Shown: one piece after another, positions 16,223 to 23,820 of the stretch
Layout of the letters: each line of letters opens with the position of its first letter
Numbering within the stretch: position 1 is the first letter of the stretch
NCBI GenBank assembly: GCA_023265105.1
Contig: JAHFUJ010000007.1
Span: forward strand, 1-39,885
Reading direction: 5' to 3'
DNA length: 39,885 nucleotides
Origin: Acidobacteriota bacterium
GTDB taxonomy: Bacteria; Acidobacteriota; Vicinamibacteria; Vicinamibacterales; CAVVIG01
The notes under the pieces: model-generated
Told to the model about the DNA's origin: nothing
Databases searched by the model: none
Seen by the model: the letters and a program-made list of their open reading frames with translations, nothing else
Translations under genes and position numbers: made by a program

Positions 16223-18902
16223 TCTGCGTGAAGCCGGTGGTGTTGACGTCGCGGAACATCGGCGTGCGCGGCGGGAGCAGGGCCGGCGTCAGGAAATCGA
16301 CGTCGAAGTTGTAGCCGCGTGTGGGAGGTTTGTACACGTTGGTGCAGCACTTGTAGGTGCCTAGCGCCTGACGGTTGTAGTAGAAACTCGCGATCGCCCC
16401 GCGGTAATTGAGCGTGCGGCCGCCCCAGTCCTCCAGATACCGCAGGAAGTTGTGCGCGCCGCCGTCGGTTCCGAAGTCCTGCGGCGAGACCCACCCCGTC
16501 GGGCGCGGAAACGACGGCCCCTTGCCGGAAATGACCGCGAAGCGGTACCAGGTGTCGGTCGCCGTACGCTGCGCCGGATCCTCCGGTGCGAGGAACGAGC
16601 TTCTGTCGTTCCAGTTGTTTGAGAGCAGGGTGAGCGCGTCCGCCATGAACGCGGTCGCCACGTGAGGATTGCCGAAGCCGTTCGCCGCCGATGCGTTGTA
16701 ATCGCCCCGCAGGTACACCGGATTTTCCGAGGCGACCGTCAACCCCGGCGCGATGACGTTGCCGAGCGTGCCGTTGACGATCTTCAGCGCGCGGCGGAAG
16801 AACAACGGCCGATTCACCTGCGCGACGGTTGCGGCGACGGCCGTGAACGGCGTCGCGGCGTTGTTGAGCGGCGCAATCCCTCCGGCGGGCACGATGGGTG
16901 TTTGCCCGTACGCGTCCAGCGCGCCGTTGGTGTTGATGTCCTCGCCGGCATCCAGCACCGCGTTGGGCGTGCCGGTCACCGTGATGGGATTGACGAAGTC
17001 TTCGACCCCGTACTCCGCGGTTTCCTGTCCGCCCGCGTTCCGGTTGTTTCGCCGGTCGGAGAAATACACGACGTAGCCGGTGACGTTCATCGCGTTGGCG
17101 CCCTGGGCGCCGATGCCTCCCTGCAACCATCGTCTCAGATTGTTGACGTCGAGCTCGACGTACGACATCACGCCGCCGAGCGTCACGGTCGTGGTGTTGG
17201 TCGCCACGCTGTCGCGCACGTTGCCTTCGCGCGTGTCGAAGAGGGCGTTGGGCCAGTAGTCGGTCGCCGTGACGCTGCCGTTATTGCAGCCGCCCGGATT
17301 GTCCTTGAGCCGCTCGATCCGGATGACGGCGTTCGGGTTGGGATCCTGCGGATTGCACAAGCCGGCGTTCGAGAGCTGCTTGCCGGCCATGCCCAAGTTG
17401 AGGATGTCCAGCGTCACGTCGGACCACACGCCGTTGATGTCCTGCTTCTCGATCTTGATGTAGCCGCCGATGAGACTGGTGTTGAGCGGCGTCCGGTAGC
17501 CGGTCTCGACCGTCACCCCTGCGTTGGTGGCGGGCGTTCCCACGCAGCCCGTGAAGCGCGGCCCGGGAAGGTTGGTCGCGGCGCCGGTGCACCACACCGC
17601 TCGGCCGTTGACGAAGATATCCCCGGGCACGACGAAATTAGCGATGGAATTCACCTGAATGGTCGCGGCGCCCGCCAGCGTGTTGACGGTTGTGGTCGTG
17701 GTGATGGCCGCCGGTCCCGGCGCCAGACCTGCCGACACGGCGAGCGGAGGATGTGTCGCGTCGACCGTGTACCCGGCCGGCGGTCCCCCGGTCCAGTCGA
17801 GCAGCACGGGCTGCGTCGCCTGAGTCACGGTCGGCAGGTTCTGGATCGCCTGCGGCGTGTCGGACAGCAGAATCCGGAGGCTCGCCATGGAGAAGTACCG
17901 CTGACCGAACAACGTCGGATTCGCCGTATCCTCGTTCGCCGCGCCCGGACGCCGGATCAGGTCGGTCGTCTGTCCGCCGACCGTGATGAGCGGCAGGTCG
18001 AGTCGTTTTGCGCCGGTGCGCACGTTGCGGATATAGCCGTGATACGCCCCCAGCGACACGTTGGTCCATGTCGGCTCGTTTTGCGAGGAGCCGAGAGTGG
18101 CCGTCAGGCTTCCCTCGGTCGTCAGCAGATTGCGGGTCGCTCCGGGTTTATAAGCGACCGCGACGTTGCCTGTGTAGTTCGTGCTCGTTTGCCATCCATT
18201 TGAGAGGTTGGTGCGAACCACTTCGCCGACCGCCGTGATGCGATCGGCCATGGTGAGCGTCGCGCCGCTGGCGAGGAAGAGGTTGCCGTTGGTGTGCACG
18301 CGTCCACCGAAGTTGAAGTTCGGTCCGGCAAAGAAACTGAGGTCGGTGTCGGAGAACGTGCCGAACTGAAACACCGGAATGGTGACGGTGTTGACGGTCC
18401 GCTCGAGATGCACTTCGCCGTTGGTCGGCGTGCGAGCCGTCACGTCGATGGTGTACGGCGTAATCAAGCCCTGCAGCCCCTGGTAGGGCCCGGACAAAAT
18501 CGTGTGGTTCGACGCCTGCGGATTGCCGTTGCCGTCCGGCGGAAAGCTCAAGGCATAGCCCGACGTCCCGTCCGCGGCGACGTAGGTGACACCCGACAGC
18601 GCGGGCCGAACGCTCGTCGTCTGCAGCCCGTCGAGCTGCGTTCTCGTCGGCGCAAAATTGACCTCGAACAGATTGCCGAGGTCGGCTGTCAGCTTCTCGA
18701 GGCCCGCGTGCGAGGCATAAAACGCCTGGCTGCGGTTCTGGTCGATGCCGCGGAGCTTGCTGTCGCTCATGACGACGAGCGTGAAGCCCACGAGCAGCGA
18801 CGAGACGAGAAACATCATCATGAGCGAGGTGACGAGCGCGACGCCGCGTTCGCCCGGCGCGGCGGCGCGTGTGTCCGACGGTGAAAGTGCTCGTGCGCCC
18901 AT
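16203..18902 (-). CDS. pilX: PilX-like minor pilin / pilus assembly protein, very long
   Basis: 899 residues. The N-terminus fits the PilX N-terminal domain: GERGVALVTSLMMMFLVSSL (membrane helix with a type III-like signal but without the usual FTLxE), then QAFYASHAGLEKL. The rest is a long, Thr/Asn/Gly-rich, beta-type extracellular region with GGRVHTNGNLF and ENPVYLRGDYNA stretches common in long PilX-like proteins, and a Cys pair near the C-terminus (YKCCTNVY). Typical PilX is about 200 residues, so this is a much enlarged form. Last gene of the minor-pilin operon, 14 bp after pilW; it overlaps truA by 20 bp at the 3' end. Confidence 0.8.
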   Translation of the reverse strand: MGARALSPSDTRAAAPGERGVALVTSLMMMFLVSSLLVGFTLVVMSDSKLRGIDQNRSQAFYASHAGLEKLTADLGNLFEVNFAPTRTQLDGLQTTSVRPALSGVTYVAADGTSGYALSFPPDGNGNPQASNHTILSGPYQGLQGLITPYTIDVTARTPTNGEVHLERTVNTVTIPVFQFGTFSDTDLSFFAGPNFNFGGRVHTNGNLFLASGATLTMADRITAVGEVVRTNLSNGWQTSTNYTGNVAVAYKPGATRNLLTTEGSLTATLGSSQNEPTWTNVSLGAYHGYIRNVRTGAKRLDLPLITVGGQTTDLIRRPGAANEDTANPTLFGQRYFSMASLRILLSDTPQAIQNLPTVTQATQPVLLDWTGGPPAGYTVDATHPPLAVSAGLAPGPAAITTTTTVNTLAGAATIQVNSIANFVVPGDIFVNGRAVWCTGAATNLPGPRFTGCVGTPATNAGVTVETGYRTPLNTSLIGGYIKIEKQDINGVWSDVTLDILNLGMAGKQLSNAGLCNPQDPNPNAVIRIERLKDNPGGCNNGSVTATDYWPNALFDTREGNVRDSVATNTTTVTLGGVMSYVELDVNNLRRWLQGGIGAQGANAMNVTGYVVYFSDRRNNRNAGGQETAEYGVEDFVNPITVTGTPNAVLDAGEDINTNGALDAYGQTPIVPAGGIAPLNNAATPFTAVAATVAQVNRPLFFRRALKIVNGTLGNVIAPGLTVASENPVYLRGDYNASAANGFGNPHVATAFMADALTLLSNNWNDRSSFLAPEDPAQRTATDTWYRFAVISGKGPSFPRPTGWVSPQDFGTDGGAHNFLRYLEDWGGRTLNYRGAIASFYYNRQALGTYKCCTNVYKPPTRGYNFDVDFLTPALLPPRTPMFRDVNTTGFTQITQPGK

Positions 18903-18916
18903 GGGTGTGGCAATCC

Positions 18917-19927
18917 TTATTGATAGCGAGGAACGAACGCGAGGCTGCGCAAGCTGACCTGCGTCCCCACGTGGTTACGGATGTAGTCGTGCGTGCGCGT
19001 GCTCTGCGCTTCCGATCGCACGCCCACATGCAAGTTGACCTTGCGGATCTGCGCCGGCGTGTTGGGCGCGACCGGCTCCGGCAGGTTGGTCGGGTTCGTG
19101 ACGCCGTCGACCAAGTCGTACGTAATCATCAGATCCTCGACGACGCCCGCCAACGCCCGCGGCGTCGAGCGATTCACCACCCGCACCAAACGCGGCGAGC
19201 CCGGCGTCGTAAAGGGATCGACGTAATACGTGATCATCAGCACGCGCATCGCGGTGATGGTATTCGCCTGGAACGCGCCGTTGGTCTGGAGCTGCATGAT
19301 GCAGCCTGCAGTCGCGTCGCGTTGGTTCAAATTGAAGTCGTCGCCGGCGGCGAAGGACACCGTCTGGCCGGACACCGAGGTCACTTGCTGGAGCACGTTC
19401 GCCGTGCCCTCGAACAGGATCAGGTCGCCCGGACGAATCGCCGTCGCCGGATTCGTGATGGAGACGGACGCTGGAACGGTCATGCTCGATCCGTCGGCGG
19501 CGATCGTGGGAAAGACCTGAGAGAGATCCAGGCTCGTGTCAACCATCAGGACCGTAACCATGTCAGTCGCCTTGCCGTCGACAACCGGGCCGAGCCCAGG
19601 GCCCGGCGTGACCGCCTGGATGACATCGAGCGCCGGATCGAAGGTGTACGGAGTGCCGGGGGGGCTCGGTCTGTTGACCGCCGTCGTGCCCGGTCCCGAC
19701 GGCGTGGGAATGCCGCCGATCGGAATCAGGCGACCTGCCTGCAACAGATCGCGCACCATGAGGTTCGTGCCGGCGCGCAGGTTCTGGCTCGAATCGGCCG
19801 TCAGCGTGGCGGCGTCGTTCAGATCGAGCGCGCCCTTGAACGTCATCGCCGTCGACGACAGCACGAGCAGCGACAAGGCCGTCGCGACCAGCAGCTCTGT
19901 CAGCGTGAAACCGCGTTCGTCAGACAT
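18917..19927 (-). CDS. pilW: PilW-like minor pilin
   Basis: A type IV pilus minor pilin with prepilin signal ERG/FTLTELLVATALSLLVLS: a short basic leader, Gly-Phe cleavage site, Glu5, then the hydrophobic helix. The C-terminal region (ITYDLVDGVTNPTNL and RKVNLHVGVRSEAQS) is typical of PilW-like proteins. The ATG at 19927 (leader MSDERG) is preferred because type IVa leaders are usually six to ten residues and it overlaps the pilV stop by 8 bp; an in-frame ATG at 19939 would add four residues. Likely translationally coupled to pilV. Confidence 0.82.
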   Translation of the reverse strand: MSDERGFTLTELLVATALSLLVLSSTAMTFKGALDLNDAATLTADSSQNLRAGTNLMVRDLLQAGRLIPIGGIPTPSGPGTTAVNRPSPPGTPYTFDPALDVIQAVTPGPGLGPVVDGKATDMVTVLMVDTSLDLSQVFPTIAADGSSMTVPASVSITNPATAIRPGDLILFEGTANVLQQVTSVSGQTVSFAAGDDFNLNQRDATAGCIMQLQTNGAFQANTITAMRVLMITYYVDPFTTPGSPRLVRVVNRSTPRALAGVVEDLMITYDLVDGVTNPTNLPEPVAPNTPAQIRKVNLHVGVRSEAQSTRTHDYIRNHVGTQVSLRSLAFVPRYQ

Positions 19928-20456
19928 AATTGGAGACATAGGTGATCAATTCGTACTGGCGCAGGGTGGAGCCCTGCTGATACTTGACGGTGACCTTGAT
20001 CTGGCGAAGCGCCGGCTCGATGTCCCGAATCTCGATCTCGCGGGTGAATCCGTTCAACACGATGACCTGGTCGTCGGCCGTGCCGACGACGTTGTCCGGC
20101 CCGGGGTCGACGACTTGCTCCACGGCGCCGTCATCGGCGGTGTTGACGAGGCCGTCGATGCCAGAAGTCCTCAACGATTGCGGGCCATCGAGGAAGACGC
20201 CGCCGTCGCTGCCCGAGACGCCATGCAGGTTGCGAATCTGCGCCCACGTCAGCACGCGGGTGTCGCGCGCGGTGAAGACGCTTTCAATCGCCTCCGACGC
20301 CTTTTGCGTGGCGATCAGGTCGCCCGGCGAGCTGACCACGTAACTCATGCCGCGCGCCAGCACGCCGATGCCGCCGAGCATGCCGACCGTCAACACGCCC
20401 ATCGAGACGATGGTTTCGAGCAGCGAGAAGCCGCTCGCCGAGGTCATTCTTCGCAT
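19920..20456 (-). CDS. pilV: PilV-like minor pilin
   Basis: 178 residues. Prepilin leader of nine residues (MRRMTSASG), then FSLLETIVSMGVLTVGMLGG, a classic PilV start with Glu at position 5 of the mature protein. The mature region has KASEAIESVFTARDT (common to PilV and GspI) and a C-terminal strand-rich part ending YELITYVSNYV. ATG at 20456, 4 bp after the stop of the FimT-like gene. It helps initiate or decorate the type IV pilus together with its neighbours. Confidence 0.8.
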   Translation of the reverse strand: MRRMTSASGFSLLETIVSMGVLTVGMLGGIGVLARGMSYVVSSPGDLIATQKASEAIESVFTARDTRVLTWAQIRNLHGVSGSDGGVFLDGPQSLRTSGIDGLVNTADDGAVEQVVDPGPDNVVGTADDQVIVLNGFTREIEIRDIEPALRQIKVTVKYQQGSTLRQYELITYVSNYV

Positions 20457-20460
20457 ATGG

Positions 20461-21024
20461 TCACTTCTCCCAACTCGAGCCCTTCCAGCGGTACGCCCTG
20501 ATTCGACTCGTCGCGCCGAGCACAGTCACTGCGCGCGCCGAGCGAGGCTGCCCTGGGATGGCCATGAAAATCGTGCCGTTGACGGGAACGCCTTGGTCGT
20601 CGATGAGCTCGCCTTCGCTCGTGAAGTAGATTGCCGTCGTCGTTCCGAAATCGGTGGCGTTGTTATTCCCGAACGCGTCAGGTGTGTCAGGCAGTCCCGG
20701 TGTCAGGCCGAATCGCACAGCGCCCTCGAAATCGATCGATCCAACCAGGGTCGTTCCGTTGGGCACGTCCTGACGGAGAATTTGAATCCTGTGAGGAGCG
20801 GTGAACACCACCTGCATGTTGCGCCGCTGGGTCTGCGCCAGCTCGCGCGCGAGGTTGAACTCGGCGATCGCGGCGCGCATCGCGCCGTCACCTTTCATCG
20901 ATGGCAGCGCGATGTTGATTTCGGCGAGCGCCATCGACGTGCCGACCGCCATAATCGTGACGACCAGGACGGTCTCGATGAGCGTGAAGCCGCGACGGTC
21001 GGAGGAAGATGAATTGGTTCGCAC
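20461..21024 (-). CDS. FimT/GspH-like minor pilin
   Basis: 187 residues from a GTG at 21024. Prepilin signal RRG/FTLIETVLVVTIMAVGTSMA followed by the GspH/FimT layout (AIAEFNLARELAQTQRRNMQVVF, then a C-terminal beta domain with IYFTSEGEL and RIRAYRWKGSSWEK). First gene of the minor-pilin operon. The start is uncertain: the GTG gives a 13-residue leader, whereas a TTG at 21087 gives a leader of 34 residues, unusually long; neither has a clear ribosome site. FimT-type minor pilins can bind DNA in natural transformation, but nothing here shows that. Confidence 0.78.
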   Translation of the reverse strand: MRTNSSSSDRRGFTLIETVLVVTIMAVGTSMALAEINIALPSMKGDGAMRAAIAEFNLARELAQTQRRNMQVVFTAPHRIQILRQDVPNGTTLVGSIDFEGAVRFGLTPGLPDTPDAFGNNNATDFGTTTAIYFTSEGELIDDQGVPVNGTIFMAIPGQPRSARAVTVLGATSRIRAYRWKGSSWEK

Positions 21025-21153
21025 GCCACGGGACGGGGCAAGCGGCGGGCCGGAAGAGGCCAGGTGAGCTAAGCGCTCTGATTGCAATCGGTTGTGGCGA
21101 GCTGGGGGAGGGCCAAGCCTGAACGGAACTTACAAAGCCGTTGGTGGTCGCAC

Positions 21154-21183
21154 AATCTACGCGGTCGCGAGAAAATCTGTCAC
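21154..21183 (-). promoter_or_regulatory. Candidate promoter of the minor-pilin operon
   Basis: On the minus strand GTGACA (21178-21183), an 18-bp spacer and TAGATT (21154-21159). Transcription would start near 21147, before the FimT-like gene and after the DUF3810 stop at 21226. Found by eye; -35 is five of six, -10 four of six to consensus. Confidence 0.4.
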
Positions 21184-21225
21184 TATCGCCAGGATTGGGG
21201 GCTGACCAACGAACAAGGAGCACCA

Positions 21226-22290
21226 TCAACGAACAAGAGGCGTCCAGTCGGGTCCAAACCGCACGCCGAGCGCCAGCCGTACCACTTCCGCATAACTCGC
21301 CGCGCCCGCTTCGACTCGATTCGCCTTCAGGTACTGATCGTAGACGCGCCAGCCCTCGGCCGAGAGCCAGGGGCTGATCTGACGCTGGATTCGAACCGCG
21401 ATCGCCCGCAAATCGTCTCGGGGCCCAGCCGCAAGCTGGCCACTGAGCTCGGCCCGGTCGCGAACGCCGACCGCGCGAATCGCCTCGCTGTACAAGAACA
21501 ACCAGCCGCTGTATTGTTCGCCTTCCGTGCCGCGCAGGCACATCAGCCACCCGAGGAAGTTGGCTTCGCCTTCATCGGCAAACCCGGCCAGGTGGCTCCA
21601 CTCGTGCGCCACGACGAAGGGCCGTTCGAACGGCAAGAGATCGCTTGCGACCAGCGTTTCGAGAAAGTACGGATCGGTCATGCCCTCGACCGCGGCGCGG
21701 CGAAAATACAGATCGAGCAGCGTCTGCTTGGGTCGCCCGGGCACGGCGAGGCGCGCGGCACCAAGCTCGCGCTGCACGCGCGCGAAGGCCTGCGCGAGCG
21801 GCGCGTCGATGGCATCGGCCGGAGGCCAGCCGTTCGCATGCGCCCGATCGTGCAGCGCGTTGGCCTGCGCGATTGTGGTCGACACAAGGACGCGGGCCGC
21901 CTCGGGCGACACGGTGCGCGCGTCGAACTGCAGCTTGCCGGCGAGCGGGACGCGGCGGTAGTTCAGTCCCCAGAGCGCGAGAAACAGCAGGTACAGGATC
22001 GCCGTCCATACGACCGTGCGTGCGACGGCTCGTGCGACGTGGCGCGCCCATCCTCCGCGCCTCGCTCGCACGATGTCGACAGCCACCGACACGAGCCACG
22101 CGCCGATGGCGATAACGAGCAGGGCGTCGAAAAGCGCAAAGGGAAGGCGGTTTGACGCCCACGTGAGGCGAGGCTGGAGCGCGAGATACAGACCGTCAGA
22201 GTAGAAACGTTCCACCACGCCGGGCGGCAGCGGGGCGGCGGCGGCGCCGACCGCCACAACGACCAGTGCCGGGCGCCAGAGCGCGCTCAC
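21226..22290 (-). CDS. DUF3810 membrane protein with HExxH metal site
   Basis: 354 residues. Three hydrophobic segments occupy the N-terminal part (ALVVVAVGAAAAPL, FALFDALLVIAIGAWLV and WTAILYLLFLALWGL). A globular domain follows with VVAHEWSHLAGF (His229, Glu230, His233) and a downstream DEGEANFLGW that probably gives the third ligand, typical of DUF3810 and suggesting a membrane zinc peptidase, although no substrate is known for the family. The GTG at 22290 is chosen because it overlaps the stop of the upstream hydrolase gene as GTGA, and the conserved protein begins there. The two genes form a small operon. Confidence 0.85.
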   Translation of the reverse strand: MSALWRPALVVVAVGAAAAPLPPGVVERFYSDGLYLALQPRLTWASNRLPFALFDALLVIAIGAWLVSVAVDIVRARRGGWARHVARAVARTVVWTAILYLLFLALWGLNYRRVPLAGKLQFDARTVSPEAARVLVSTTIAQANALHDRAHANGWPPADAIDAPLAQAFARVQRELGAARLAVPGRPKQTLLDLYFRRAAVEGMTDPYFLETLVASDLLPFERPFVVAHEWSHLAGFADEGEANFLGWLMCLRGTEGEQYSGWLFLYSEAIRAVGVRDRAELSGQLAAGPRDDLRAIAVRIQRQISPWLSAEGWRVYDQYLKANRVEAGAASYAEVVRLALGVRFGPDWTPLVR

Positions 22291-22964
22291 GCCTGCAGCT
22301 CGCGGCGGAAGAAGGCGATCGTCTTCGCCCACGCGTCGGCCGCGGCGGCCGCGTCGTAGACTTCGGGACGTTCGTCGTTGAAGAAGGCGTGCTGGGCCAG
22401 CGGATACGTGTGAAAGTCGTGCCGTTTCCCGAGCGCCGTGAGCTGCCGGCCCAGGTCTTTGACGACGTCCGGCGTGACAAACGTGTCGTTGCCCGCGTAG
22501 AGCCCGAGTACGGGTGCCTGCAGCGTCGCCAGATCGGGCTTGACGTTGGGATGGCCTCCGTAAAAGATCACGCACGCGCCGACTTCAGGATTGCGGCTCG
22601 CCGCAAACAGCGACAGCGCGCCACCCATGCAAAATCCAACCGTGCCCACTTTCTGGCCGGTGACGTCGCGCTCGGCCGCCAGGTGGTCGATGGCCGCGGC
22701 GAGATCGCGCGCCGCTTCGTCGATGCGAAGCGCCATCATGAGCTTTCCGGCTTGATCCGGCCCCTTCGCGCTCTGCCCGTGATACAGGTCTGGCGCCAAC
22801 GCCACGAATCCCTCCATTGCGAACCGGTCGGCGGTGCGCTCGATGTGCGGCACCAGCCCCCACCACTCCTGGATCACAATGACGCCCGGTCCGGGCCGAG
22901 CCGGCCGCGCGAGATACCCCGGCGTGGTGTGGCCGTTGCTCTTGAACGTGATATGCTCGCCCAT
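22287..22964 (-). CDS. Dienelactone hydrolase family protein
   Basis: 225 residues, alpha/beta hydrolase fold, cytosolic. The nucleophile is Cys112 in GFCMGGAL, the acid is Asp160 in AGNDTFVT and the base is His192 in HAFFND; the oxyanion-side Glu in IQEWWGL is also present. This is the Cys-His-Asp triad of carboxymethylenebutenolidase, but the family contains many general esterases and no aromatic-degradation genes lie nearby, so the substrate is open. ATG at 22964 has a strong purine-rich ribosome site (GAGGGAGGAA). It overlaps the DUF3810 gene by 4 bp (GTGA). Confidence 0.9.
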   Translation of the reverse strand: MGEHITFKSNGHTTPGYLARPARPGPGVIVIQEWWGLVPHIERTADRFAMEGFVALAPDLYHGQSAKGPDQAGKLMMALRIDEAARDLAAAIDHLAAERDVTGQKVGTVGFCMGGALSLFAASRNPEVGACVIFYGGHPNVKPDLATLQAPVLGLYAGNDTFVTPDVVKDLGRQLTALGKRHDFHTYPLAQHAFFNDERPEVYDAAAAADAWAKTIAFFRRELQA

Positions 22965-23140
22965 GATTCCTCCCTCTGTTTTTGTTCAGGCACTGAATTG
23001 ACGCGCTACAGGCAAACTATGCGCCACGATTGACCCACAAGTGTCCAGTAAACAACGACTTAGCCTGCTTCAACTTGGAGCGGCATCCTGCGTCCCTGCC
23101 CGTGGCGGCCAGTTACTTGCTTGAGGACTTGAACGTCTCG

Positions 23141-23170
23141 TGTTAGCATTGACATAGATGGTTGCTAACA
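23141..23170. promoter_or_regulatory. Operator-like dyad enclosing a TTGACA box
   Basis: TGTTAGCA (23141-23148) and TGCTAACA (23163-23170) are perfect 8-bp inverted repeats with a 14-bp spacer; centre-to-centre spacing is 22 bp, two DNA turns. TTGACA, a perfect -35 consensus, begins at the first spacer base (23149). The region is unusually AT-rich for this window and runs into TATATACT at 23193-23200, but spacing to a good -10 is not ideal (TATTGT is 20 bp away). It lies about 80 bp before the exported protein gene that heads the kinase cluster. Confidence 0.5.
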
Positions 23171-23248
23171 TCATTATTGTCATTTAGAGTCATATATACT
23201 GCGTCTGCAGGTACGGCCAGTTTCGGCCGATAACACACGAGGATTGTA

Positions 23249-23809
23249 ATGTACCGACCCATTCTCGCCCCAATCGGCGTCTTCGTCGCGGCCACGACCC
23301 TTGGGATCGGCGCCCAGCAGCCGGCGCACCCGGTCACTTCGGCGCGCGCCGTCGTTCCCACGGTGAGCACGATGCCGCCGAGCGCCCCGGTCTCGCGGCT
23401 GTTTCCGGGGACCCGTCCCAACGTGTTCGCCATCATCCAGGGCAACGCGCTCACTTCGACGTACGGCGAGTTGCCGAACGCGATCGTTCGGCTGCGCGAC
23501 GCGCGAGCCGGCGGAATTCTCGACACGCAGCTGACCGACAAATCGGGTCTCTTCGCGTTCCGCCCGATCGATCCCGGAGCCTATATCGTCGAGATCGTCG
23601 GCAACGATCAATCGATTCTCGCGGCGAGCCAGATGCTGACCGTCGCGGCCGGCGAGGCCGTGTCGGCGATCGTCAAGCTGCCGTTCCGCATTCCACCACT
23701 CGCCGGGGTGCTGGGCCACACGGTGCAGTCGGCTGCGGCGGTGTCATCGGCGGCCGCCGCGACAGGCGTGCTGGCGGCCACAGTTACGACGCAAGTCACT
23801 CCTCAGTAG
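23249..23809 (+). CDS. Exported carboxypeptidase-regulatory-like beta-sandwich protein
   Basis: 186 residues. A signal peptide (PILAPIGVFVAATTLGIGA) is followed by a Pro/Ala/Thr/Ser-rich stretch and, at about residues 75-125, a carboxypeptidase D regulatory-like beta-sandwich: NAIVRLRDARAGGILDTQLT, KSGLFAFRPIDPGAYIVEIV. The C-terminus is Ala/Thr/Val-rich without a domain. Such domains act as extracellular binding or structural modules; a specific role is not known. GAGG lies 9 bases before the ATG. It ends 11 bp before the kinase gene and shares its strand, so co-transcription from the AT-rich region upstream is likely. Confidence 0.75.
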   Translation: MYRPILAPIGVFVAATTLGIGAQQPAHPVTSARAVVPTVSTMPPSAPVSRLFPGTRPNVFAIIQGNALTSTYGELPNAIVRLRDARAGGILDTQLTDKSGLFAFRPIDPGAYIVEIVGNDQSILAASQMLTVAAGEAVSAIVKLPFRIPPLAGVLGHTVQSAAAVSSAAAATGVLAATVTTQVTPQ

Positions 23810-23820
23810 ATCGCGCGGCG

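Noticed and set aside
16662-18203. 513-codon open frame on the plus strand opposite the pilX gene
   Set aside because: It is antisense to a gene with a clear PilX N-terminus and minor-pilin neighbours; the translation is Arg/His/Asp/Val-rich with no domain or ribosome site.
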